Origin: Thamnaconus septentrionalis
Taxonomy: Eukaryota > Chordata > Actinopteri > Tetraodontiformes > Monacanthidae
DNA length: 64,000 bases
Assembly: GCA_009823395.1 (NCBI GenBank)
Contig: CM020513.1
Span: forward strand, 15,427,001-15,491,000
Reading direction: 5' to 3'
A model generated the notes under the pieces. It had not been told where the DNA came from and ran no database searches. It worked only from the letters and a program-made list of their open reading frames with translations. A program made the position numbers and the translations under genes. The first letter of the stretch is position 1; every line of letters starts with the position of its first letter. Of the stretch, positions 23,592-34,200 are shown piece by piece.

Positions 23592-25091
23592 GATAATGTA
23601 ATGCTGGACAGAGAAGTAAGAAATTGTCGGGTTGCCAGAGAAAGTTCAGTCAGAAGAGGATAAATTTAGCAGCGCTTGCTCGTGCTCCTTCCTATATTGT
23701 CTCTTCTACACATCGTGCAATCAGTCCTCCAAAGCACCACGATGTAAAGGGAAGACACCGCCAACATAGTGCATGTCTTGAGTTTTCAAGCTTGACTTGG
23801 AACATTCACTCAGATGAATCTGTGTCTGCACTGACATTTCAGATGACATTTCTCTTCCCCCCCATCTTTCTCTAGTGCAGTAACTAGAAGTAACCCAACA
23901 TTGTCAATCCACACATATACCTTGTTGAGCCGTTGCCAATGTTCAATTGCAGCTTTTCTTCAGCCTTCTGACTGGGCTTACACTAAGAGATCATGCCGCC
24001 ACTTCTTTGTTTGGGGTGCACTGTGTGACATTGTCTGGTAGCCTGCAAACTTAAAAAAAAAAAAATGTGTGGACAAGACTTCTGTAGTTGTTGGCCCCCT
24101 CCATCCAGCTGGAAGCGAAATGAGAAATAAGACACCGGACGGAAAAACACAAAGTCATGCCAGCTGAAAGACATCCCGCTAACCTGCAAACAGGTCTTCA
24201 TAGTCACATTAATTACCATGAGCGCATCAGTCATGTAATGGATTTGCCCCCTCCCTGTGTCAGAGAAATAACACTGTGGGTAATCCACTGATGTAACGAT
24301 TAGTGTGTCACCCTGGACTTGAGAAGGTCAAACCTTGAACAATGTCTCTGCTTAAGTCTTTGACTACCTGGCACTTCCGTTAATCACTCGTATGAGTCAT
24401 TTCCTCTTGATGTAGTTTTCAAATCAAGTTTTCCTTTATTTCCAGATTCCTACCAGCAACCTTTCTGTAATCCAAAAGAAAGAATGGCGGCTTCCACATT
24501 GAATGCAGCAGCAGCAGACCTGTGCCTTTAATGTACTGTACAGCTCCAGCCACGGTCACATATTTCATGAAACTACACTCTCTCTTTTCTTTCTCTTAAT
24601 TGTTATGAGTCCGCGGCCTGTTGCCATCTGCTCGATATGGCTGACCGTCTGAGTGATTGGCCTATTTATTCCCTGGACGTGCATCGATTCCGCCCTGACA
24701 CAACTGCAACCCCTCGTCTTGGAGCCCAACCTCAGACATATTCCTCTAATGGCGCTTTCTCATGTCACACTTCTGAATGGATGGGATCCATAATAGAAAC
24801 ATTCCTATGCTACTCGCTTTACCAGACGTCCCTCTCACATATGAATCCTACCAACAGTACATTTAGCTTCTGGTGTAACGCAGTGAAAATGCGTGTTGAC
24901 ACAGTGTACCAGTGAATCTCAGACCCACTTTGACCCCGGCTGTGAGATTTATGTACTCTGTCGCACTCTCCCCCAGTACATCACCACGACTTATGTCAGG
25001 CTGCCCCACCAGTCTGCAACCAGCGCAAGGCAGGGAGCTCCATTTCTATTTTTATCGGAGTCATCTGTACCACTTGCAATGCTGTAAAATC

Positions 25092-25296
25092 CACTCAGTG
25101 GCCACTTTATTAGGTACAACGCTCAGCTGCTTGTCAACACAGATAGCTAATCAGCCAAAACAACTTGCTGATGGTGAAAGCAGGCATCACAATGAGGATG
25201 GAAGGGAATTACGGAGAATTTGAATGTTGTGAACATGGTAGTTGATGCCAGATGGTCTGCAGTTTCCACAAACTGGTGATCTACTGAGGTTTACTA
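25092..25296 (+). mobile_element. 5' end fragment of a Tc1-like transposon
   Basis: The sequence starts with CACTCAGTGGCCACTTTATTAGGTAC, written here as the known terminal motif of a widespread fish Tc1-like element. It continues through recognisable blocks (AATCAGCCAA, GCATCACAATGAGGATGGAA, TTTGAATGTTGTGAACATGG, GTTGATGCCAGATGG, AACTGGTGATCTACTGAGG) that cover the 5' UTR and first helix-turn-helix codons. It is truncated there and runs into an (AAT)n array. Substitutions and deletions are frequent, so the copy is old and inactive. It belongs to the same family as the internal piece at 17775-17962. Confidence 0.85.
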
Positions 25297-25303
25297 AATA
25301 ATA

Positions 25304-25349
25304 GTATATAAATAAATAATAATAATAATAAATAATAATAATCATAATA
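25304..25349. repeat. (AAT)n-type microsatellite
   Basis: An AAT/AAAT array directly follows the truncated Tc1-like fragment. Confidence 0.9.
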
Positions 25350-28227
25350 GAACTCTAACACTGAAAGCGACAGATGCATTAAATGCACCTTGAAAAGGTA
25401 GAACTGGGCTCCGTGATTAACACAAAACCAAAACTGTGGTGTCAACGGAACTCCAGGTCTTTCTCTAAGATGTTCTCCAGTTGGCTCCTTTCTTCAAAAT
25501 GTAAAGCACATGTTCATGCAGCGATCGGTACGCCGGATTCATGACTGTATTTTAGTTTGGCTATAATCAATTTTCATCACCTATTTACCATTTGTCACCT
25601 TCCAACATTTACCTTTTATCTGAGCAATGCTTATAATCTGAAAAAAGGTTTGGTCTTTGTTTATTAAAGGGATCTTTTATATGAAAAGGGGGCAAATGGA
25701 ACTGATATACTATTTGCAGAGGTGCCATCTAATTCTGATAAAGCTGTCACCATTGCAGCACCTGGTCTATTTTTGAAGGGTTAGGGTTGCACTTGCAGTC
25801 GAAGGTTGGCAGGCGATTTGACTGCAAGACCAGATAAATATACTTGAACGGAACTCGTCAAAATGGATGAAAAACATTTCAAATCTCGGTGTTGTAGCTG
25901 CATTACAAGGTTGTTTGCTGGGGTGAGCTCCAACGGAACAGCGCCTAGAAGCCTTTGACTGGTTCCCTGCAACAAATACATTAACCAAAGAAAGGATGAT
26001 TAATGTTCAATGACAAGGCAGAGCAGTATTGTATTCACCCTCAGTGTGGCTTGAATTTTAATGAGGTCCCTCTGCACATACCTGCGTGGCATTATGTACT
26101 TTATTAGATTATGGGTTACGGCTATGAAGTGGAACATTACAGCAGATGAATAAATGTGCCGCAGGTCACCTGACCAGTCATGACTTTAATTAAGTCCCAT
26201 ATATGGATTAATTGTGAGTTAATATTAGTATATTTAGCTATGAATTTACATGTATATATCATTTTCAAAGCTTAAACTGGTGTTGAAAAGGTCTCGGTCA
26301 TTGTCATCCTCATTAGGTAATACATTGGACACTGTTGCTGACATCTGACATGATCTGCTGCTACTGCTGCTGGTTAAAGGAAGAACACAAAGATGCACAG
26401 CTAACCTTTATAAATTTTATTCACAACGTTGGTTATATTCCTGCAAAGTTTGAATAAGGAAATAAATAGACAGACGTACATATTTAAAAAGAAGTCTCTA
26501 AACGAACCAGCAAGAAAGTTGTCTATATATGATACATTTGTGTTGCTGTTCGATCTTAATACCTATTTTAATGTTCTGTTTGAGCTCACAATGAAGCGTT
26601 TGAAATGACAAGTTGCACATCAAACAGTGTGTCCTTGTTAAATCTGGCTGTGGGCTTTTTCTTCTTCTCCCTGTTGACAGCTTGAAATGTATTCAAGTCG
26701 CATGTCATCATAATGACTCTCATATCTAGACTTTGTACAAGACTCTTATAGATGTATGTTTTCTTTGAGATTTGCAAAATGAATAGCACATTTTATAACT
26801 GCACTCCAAAGAAAATTTACTTCATAAAGATAAAAATGAAATGTGAAAATTTAAAGCAAAATAGAGAGGAAAAAATATGGAAATGATGCCAAGTGACATA
26901 TAAACCTGTGTTGTTTCAAAAGATGATTCTGAAAGTTCCCTGATTTTTCTTTGTGCAAAACTCTGCTTGGGTGCTCACAAATTTTACTAATTCTGAAATA
27001 ATCAATATTTGCAATTAAATAATTAGTTTACATTTGCTTTGTGATTTGCTTACAGCTTTTATCCAAATGAAGCTCACTAAAACAGTGACTGCTGATTTGA
27101 TTTTCAGATATATTTTTTTTCCTCTAAACATATTTTTATAGCAGCAAAATAAAAACAGTCATTGTTTGGTACTTACCGTCAGGACCCACGCTTTGTTCTT
27201 ACCCATAAGAGGGAACAAATTGTGAAAGCACTTGAATCATTCATTTTTTTTTCTCCAATAGAAACTGTACTCATATTTTTAAAGACCACATTTTCCACTA
27301 TTTGTGTCTTCTGTCTGCGGCAGTATCATTTATGCTATCTTCATAATTTTCTTGGACCTTTTCCGTCGCTGCTTTCTCCAGGCTCTGTCAGCGCAACACC
27401 GGAGTGACTGCAGTGTCAATGAGACAGTAATGTCATCGCTGCTGAACAGCATCTGTGATTGATTTTCTTGATCCCTCCTCATGTCTGGAATTAGACTACA
27501 ACCTTGCAACTTTACATTATTTCCACTGTTCACCAGCTTTGAAGTCATGTGACAAATCTGTTATTCCTGTTAAAGACTTATGGATTTAAAAATAGTTGTG
27601 ATAGAAAAACAATAAAAAACAAACAAAACAAAACAAACTAAATAACTACTAAATTAAAACAACTAAACCGCTCCCTGGGACGTCTTTGGTTCGATTAGAA
27701 CAATTAGCCGTGTGATGGGTGGCAGCAGTACACCGCCAGCTTATTGAAGGGATCTAAATTGGAGGGGCTTAATTGCTATAAATATTGCACGATGGCAGCA
27801 GTTTGACACTTTGTTTCTTTCATCTGCGGCTTAAGGAAATGTCAAGTCTCTGGGCACGTCCACCAGATGCTGGGTGGGTTTTAGTTGGATGCGAGTGTGA
27901 TATACGGTGCTATTTATTGTGTGTGTTCATTGCAAAGTGACATATGTAAACGACAAATGTCAAGCTGTAATTTACTGCCCTGTTATTAACGTATTGTAAC
28001 AAAGACTGAATACAGTGAGTGACACAAGTAGCGGGGAAAGAGCGGAGGCAGAAGCAGCACAGCCATGCATGTGGCTGTCAGACTTGTTTGACTTGTTGTG
28101 AGGCTGGCGTGAGACACTGTGGAATGTGCTCGGCGCACTTCTGCATCTCAGAAAGATGCTATTTCTACCGTGGATGTGGGGGTAGAAGAAAGCGAGATGA
28201 CGGTGATTCATTGTAAAGAAAGTAGCT

Positions 28228-28265
28228 GGAAAGAGTCATAGCTTTAGGAAAGAGTCAAAGCTTTC
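28228..28265. repeat. Two-copy 19-bp tandem repeat
   Basis: GGAAAGAGTCATAGCTTTA is repeated immediately as GGAAAGAGTCAAAGCTTTC. Confidence 0.75.
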
Positions 28266-29099
28266 CACTAAAGCTAGGGCTGTGGTCAATCCAACACTCT
28301 GCCTTGCTGTTCATCATCTTAATTATTAAGATGATTTAAATACAGTTGACCATACATTAATACTAGCAATGTGAGAGATTTATATTGGGATTTTGGGTGG
28401 AATAAAAAGGATAAGTGAAATCAGAAAATGTGAAGAATTGATTATTTGTGGAAAAAATGAAAATAAAACAGAAAGGTGTATATAACAAAAAGAGCATCAA
28501 AGGATCTGGTTGGACGATAAAGAGCTCCCAGGTTTTTAAGGCAGAGCTCTCTGAATGCCAGGCAGTGGTGTTCAGAAACATCATGGGTTTGTTGCAGATG
28601 GCCTCTGTCTGCATTGACAGAAACACAATAAGATTAGTGTTGGGGCAACCCTAACCTTCATACAGTCAGTGTATTAGTTTCAGACAAACAGTGGGAGAAG
28701 AGTGTAATGCTGAGAAGCAGTCAGTGTTTGTGATTAGAATAGTATGTGCCAATAGTTGTCTTTGATTCCCTTTGAAAGAAATTTGGCTGCAGCAGGTGGA
28801 TGCATCTATTTCACAGCAGTGCATATATCCAGCTCTTCTTTAGTATTTAAGGTGAGTACTTTTTTTTTTTCTTGAGAACGAAATAAATTGCTCACACAAA
28901 GTGCAAGTGAGTTGTTTTCTGCTTTCTTCTTTTAAACCTCCAACCAAACCCAGAAAACACAAACGAGTTGTTGTTACAGGTTCTTCACTGGTTTGCAACA
29001 AAAGTCTTTACAGGACCTCTGTCCTCCTGAATTTTCAGCTAATAATTCACTGCCGCTCACTCTTTCTCCCTCATTATTATTTTTTGGTATGTGAGTGTG

Positions 29100-29101
<2 letters not shown>

Positions 29102-29140
<39 letters not shown>

Positions 29141-29149
29141 CATATATAT
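29102..29149. repeat. (TA)n microsatellite
   Basis: An uninterrupted TA run to about 29136 is followed by TACATACATATATAT. Confidence 0.95.
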
Positions 29150-29370
29150 TGTAATAGTGGCCCAGCACTGTCAAAGTCTCCACAGTTTGTTGTTAAAGTC
29201 ATTAATTGATACCCTCAAACTTTTACCGGCTTTGCTTTCATGTCACCTTTTCTTCTGTGGCCTTTATTGTGACAGTTCTTGTGATTAATGACGGGGTCAG
29301 CAAATACTCAGACCTCCAGAATGACTGGAGCACAAAAAAGGACATAACAAAAAGGATATATATATTTATA

Positions 29371-29412
29371 AACACCCACACACACATGCACACATGCACA
29401 CCCACACACACA
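29371..29412. repeat. CA-rich microsatellite
   Basis: Imperfect array of CA with CCCA and TGCA interruptions. Confidence 0.85.
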
Positions 29413-29446
29413 AGACTTTCAACAGGTTCCATACAAGAATTGCGTC

Positions 29447-29540
29447 TTGAATAATAATGATAATACATTTTATTTATAGGCACATTTTTAAACAGTCAAG
29501 GTCACCATACAGCAAGTAACAACAATCAAACAAAATACAC
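29447..29540. repeat. Short dispersed repeat of teleost type (candidate)
   Basis: ATAATACATTTTATTTATAG followed by GGCAC...AGTCAAGGTCACC resembles a repeat frequent in fish genomes and 3'UTRs that reads ATTTATAGGCGCCTTTC...CTCAAGG. This copy has lost the CpGs and diverged. Class and ends are not clear, and the recognition is from memory. Confidence 0.4.
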
Positions 29541-31500
29541 AGAGTGAGATCACTCACACTTCACCAATACATTACACAGCTGACAACAAATGCTGACAGT
29601 GGTGCACCTAAATTACTTTACAAGTAGAACAGATTTCCGTGAAAAAAGCTCTGGCTAATTCTTCCATCGCTGTTGTTGGCTATCTTCACCAGATACAAGC
29701 TGCTCACAATGCATTGCCTTGGAGCCTGTGCAACAAAGCTGACTAACAACATCTACATGTCGAAGTTGGTCTGCACCCAATCAATGACCAATAACTGACA
29801 TAAATAAAGAAGTAACTTGGTGCAGTGTACAGTTATTACACACTTTATAAGCTAGGATGTCATATCGGAACATTAACTGAATTATCAACTTCGGTTTTGA
29901 AATTGCCGTATTGCTTAAAGTGAAGCAAAAAAGACACTCAAGTCAAACAGGAAACAAACGTTTCCATGGGTATGTACAATGCACAACACCAAACAGCTGT
30001 CTTTGAAACAAGGTATGAACCAAGACAACCTCCTCTAGCTAGTGTCACCAGGGTTGATTCAGTGCCCGCTCATGTGTCGTGACTTCTCTCCTCAGAAGAA
30101 AAGGAAATAAGAAGAGACAAACCACCATCCAGTTTGGTTGAAGTTAGGTGTGATAGCATCTTTGAGGCTGCAAAACATGACCAACGAGAGAGATAAGATG
30201 GAATCCCAGCTGCACTTCGTCCTACTGAAACATTGTAAAGCATTTCCATTCTTTATATATGATACTTGGATGCACCCAGGAAATTTTCCATCAATGTCTG
30301 TTGTTATCATAGAAGGGATTGATGTCTTCTTTTTTTAATCCTATTTCGCCCCAGCACCCACAACAGGCTCATTATTTTTGGCCAGAGCTACTGACAAAAG
30401 ACTGACTTTGGTGGAAAGACAAAGCGTCTCAGGGACAAATTGCACAACGAAAGGCGTCCCGCCCAGTTCCCCGGGAAAGACCTTGAAGGAAAGGCTTTTC
30501 AGATGTAGACGTGGCAACCCCCTGTGTCGCACAGTGACAGCACCCATGACCCGTGACAGTCTGTGACATCTAGGTGTCTGGGATCTCGAGTTAGATCATT
30601 TCCATCTAGCCCGAGGTCCTGACTTGCAGCATTTTTTTTGGCCTACATTAATTTTTCGGTTGCCTTTACTGTCACGTCACTTTTGTGCAAAGCCTTCTAT
30701 CCTTAAATCGCATACTAGTGTACAAATTAGATGCTGTCACAACTAGAGAATAGGCTGATGAAACGCTGCCACATTGCAGTTTGTTGTGAAAGCAGCTCTA
30801 ATTGGCTTCATTACTTTGTGAAATCTTTAGAGTCAAAATAATTCAGGATTGACTTTCTTGCAACAAAGACAGTAAGAACACTTATATCAACTCCAGCTGG
30901 CCAAGTGTGGTCCCCTCAAATTTTGGTTGCACGTCGAGCACTTTCTCCTGATGCCAACTTGAAAGAAACACTTTCTGGGGAAAAAAAAACAAACAAACAA
31001 AACAGGCTAGGTCGCTTCTCACAGTGGCAAAGGCATCAAAGAGAGGAAATGCAATGTTATTGGAGGAGGAGACAGAGGCAAGAGGAAAGAGCAGCCAAGC
31101 AAGGGATTGGAAAGGCACCATCTACTACGAGGGTGCCAGGCAGGCGACCAAAGCTATACAATCCTATAACAGGCCAGTTGGGGCGCTCTGTCTGTGGTAG
31201 GGACGCTGTTCTCTGTGTTTAGAGTCAATGAATACAAATATTTCTGATCCATCATTTTGAGACAGAAAGATGACATCATATTGCTTTAAGGTTTATTGTT
31301 TCTTTGGACGATTCATCCCCCGGATTAAACTCTTTTATGTCTGGAAGTAAAGAGTCTTATGAACTGCTACAATTCAAGGTGAGCTAAATATTGTTTGTTT
31401 ATTTTTCAACAGAAAACAAATTTATTTCAAAACTAAAGGCGGAATTCTCTGGGGACATTGATTCAGAAGCTTTCTCTTTGAAAGTCTGTGGCTCACAAAC

Positions 31501-31521
31501 TAAAATAAATAAATAAATAAA
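31501..31521. repeat. (AAAT)n microsatellite
   Basis: Five copies of AAAT. Confidence 0.85.
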
Positions 31522-32005
31522 ACACAGAAACTTTCTGAGGCTCCTGATGGGAAATAAATAGCAATCATCACCATTTATACCCTGCCAATATGTCGGTTAA
31601 ATAGGGCACAACTGCCTGGGGAGGCGACACTCTGCATCTTTGTTAATGAGAACAACTGCTTAGAGGGCTGATTCTATTTAAGACAAAAGGCCACAACAAT
31701 GCAAAGCTGCTGCAATCCAGATGTAAAATCTGATCTAATGTCTTCAGTGCTAGAGCTACCTTTGAATTTTAGATGTTGACTGAGCTCCTTGTTTCCACGA
31801 CAGCTACTAAGAATGCTGACAGGAAACCTACCCAGGGCCTCATTAGTTTTGTTCTGCTGTTGAACACATCTGGCCTTGTGTTTGGTTGCTGTTTAAACTT
31901 AAAGGGTCCGACTCTTTTCATGTGTCTTGAAAGCTGGTTCTGCAGCTGGAGTCTCAGTCAGTCTGGCTGTGGACCAGACAGGTCATCAATGAACACTAAG
32001 CCGAA

Positions 32006-32042
32006 AAGAAGAAGAAGAAGAAGAAGAAGAAGAAGAAGAAGG
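32006..32042. repeat. (AAG)n microsatellite
   Basis: About 12 copies of GAA/AAG. It creates an artificial poly-arginine/lysine open frame. Confidence 0.95.
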
Positions 32043-32774
32043 ACAAAGAGGCGTCTCTAAACTCTGACCACCTGAACATGAATTGTCAGAAACATGTGAC
32101 CGTTATTGTGCTGCTTGACTACAGTTTGTTTGCATTTGCTTGTTGAACCGGTCTCACATAAGGAAATAAATGTGCAACCTCAAAGATGATAAAGAAACAA
32201 AAAGACAACTTAAACTGATTTTATGTGCCATATGTTTGGCTGCTGTTTTTATTGATGTAGAAAAAAAATCTATGACAATGGCAGAACAAGAGTGTCTTTA
32301 TTTCACCCAGTAATATCTTGGTCTGGCCTGGCCTCTGCTTCAGTGCCGACCTCCTCAGGGAATTAGAACACCCCCAAGGCGCACTGCCTGTAATGAGGCG
32401 GTAGCCGCAGAGAAATACTATGAACCTGCCGAGTCCGCTCCAATAAAACACTCCAAAAGATCTTGGTCTGTGTAAACATGAGCGGGCTGAGGTTGACTGA
32501 CCATCGCTTCCGCTAATGTCTGAGACGAAGGAAGGGCAGAAGGAAGGGAAAACATACTTATAATCCACATCATGATCCAAACTCATAGCATGGACGGTTT
32601 AACTTTGACACCAAAATTGCGTTTTGAGGGAAAGTATTTTCACTTCGGTCAGTATCTCTTTTTTTGGAGCATTTTTCCGGGCTGACCATTCTCCAGAAAT
32701 CCTAGAAATGGTTGTAAGTGAAAATCCCAGTTGATCGGCAATGTAATTGCATGTAATTATCTGGTGCGCAAAGG

Positions 32775-32790
32775 AAATAATAATAATGAT

Positions 32791-32822
<32 letters not shown>

Positions 32823-32823
32823 C
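32775..32823. repeat. (ATC)n / (AAT)n compound microsatellite
   Basis: Four AAT units pass through ATGATA into ten ATC units. Confidence 0.95.
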
Positions 32824-33839
32824 CTTTTGGTACTTGGTGACTTGAAACTTGTTTTATATTCAACACTTGTCGTGTTCAAAGTATAAAAAAGAATAAGTAG
32901 AAATCAACTAAAAAGTTGCCAAAAGCTGTTTCAATACCTCAGGTCTTTGCTGTCTGAGCAATAGAGCAGGCAGTGCTGTTGATGCTTTTTTGTTGGCTGC
33001 TGTCTAAAAGAGGATTTGTTTGCTTTTAGCGTTGTTTGGCACAAGTGGGCGTCAGGTTGATGGCTGTTCAGCACTTCTGGGAGAACACAATGATGCTGTG
33101 AAGGACAACATGATATCTTTTTCTCAGGGCATGGAGTAAATACAGGAGTTGCATTATCACTTGAAACGTTGGTGAAAAGTATCTGCATGTTTTTTTATTG
33201 ATGTTTTTTTTATCACTTTGAAAATATAAAGGCAATCTAGCCTTTGGCTTTGGTCAGAATGTGCCTTGGTCTGTCCACAATGGTTCTCAAGGCAAAAGCT
33301 TAATTCTCACAATGAGCATATCAAATCAAAGTTTTTGACTCTTGAGTTTAAGTCATTAGGGGGCACACTGAAAATCTAACATGAAACAGACTATGTTACA
33401 AATTTTACAGTTTTTAAAAATGTTACAGAAAAAAATATATCCAAGTAAAAGTGCAAGCAGCGTTCAAGGGAGTGAGCCTGCTGCGGCCAGCCGACCCCTG
33501 CCAATGCCTGCAAGTCCCGTCCGACCATTGATGGCGCAGCAGTCGTCGTCATGAAACCCCTCAATAAGCTTTCCACGCCGTGACTGTATGAGTCGGACAC
33601 CCGATTGGCCAAACAAGTGATTTGTTTTTGCATTGCTAGGAAAGACACATGGATCTGGGTGGTTGCTTTGGTTTTTGCAGGTGGCACTGTAGAGCCTCAC
33701 GGTTCAATCCTTATGTTTGTGAAATGTTTCACCAGTCTGGACATGTGCGGCAAATTTCTTGAAATGCGTACTGAAAGATATTAATCATATGTGCGCACTT
33801 CCTGTTTGTTTTCAGTGAAGGTTGTCATGTGTGAGTTGT

Positions 33840-34200
33840 AGGCCTTAATGTGGGTTTTTGTCCCATGTCTCTACGACCTTCCTAGTGTTCGCTAGGGCCA
33901 TTCGTTTTACGGTGTTTCCAGGGGGATTTTGAGTTTTTAAAGCTTTAAAGGGCCATAAAATGACAATGAAAAGTTATTATAAACCTTTCAACAATATTAA
34001 ATGATCAAGGCTGTGTCTGTGTAAAACGTCAAGCCACCAACATTGACGGTTTTTGACTTTTTTAGTAAAGAAGATTTTAGCGAACATCCGGAAATAGTGC
34101 TCTTCCGGTTTGTCAGAGGTCAAAGGTCAGAGCATATGAAATGTAGGGCTTGATGAGACAGACATGTGGGTTTTTGTCCATGTCTCTATGACCTCACTAA
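33840..34200. repeat. Unit bounded by 30-bp direct repeats
   Basis: GTGGGTTTTTGTCCCATGTC continuing to CTACGACCT (33850-33879) recurs as GTGGGTTTTTGTCCATGTCT continuing to CTATGACCT (34166-34194), with one base deleted and one C-to-T change. Both copies are preceded by a G-G-C-T-T type context. Between them lie about 286 bases including two CCGG-type sites and an exact DR1 motif. This could be an ancient insertion with duplicated ends, or two copies of part of a dispersed repeat. No transposon family was recognised. Confidence 0.6.
34117..34129 (+). promoter_or_regulatory. Exact DR1 nuclear-receptor motif
   Basis: AGGTCA A AGGTCA is the consensus direct repeat with one-base spacing bound by HNF4, COUP-TF, RXR and PPAR/RXR dimers. 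The match is perfect. A match of 12 fixed bases is uncommon by chance in 64 kb, but the site sits inside the repeat-bounded unit at 33840-34200 and so may have come with a repeat. Function is unknown. Confidence 0.35.

Larger units (their letters stand above)
17963..25091. other. Gene-free desert, second segment
   Basis: No gene is recognised. The segment contains a coding-like relic at 18535-18896, a small 10-mer tandem (AGTTTACTGA-type, about 20024-20052), a SINE head at 22488-22575, a (CA)n array at 23104 and a 14-bp CpG palindrome at 23578. Open frames around 20375-20886 and 21525-21810 show no recognisable domains. Confidence 0.6.
25350..33839. other. Gene-free desert, third segment
   Basis: No gene is recognised. 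Contents are a 19-base tandem (GGAAAGAGTCAWAGCTTTA, two copies, 28228-28265), several microsatellites (29102, 29371, 31501, 32006, 32775) and a short dispersed repeat at 29447-29540. The stretch 26040-26240 is non-repetitive with several TAAT sites and may be a conserved element. Confidence 0.6.

Noticed and set aside
31773..32060. Frame ending in a poly-basic run
   Set aside because: Translation of the (AAG)n array at 32006-32042; upstream part has no recognisable protein.
33655..33715. Possible SINE head around CACGGTTCAATCC
   Set aside because: B-box is one base short and no A-box was found; match to SINE wording too patchy.
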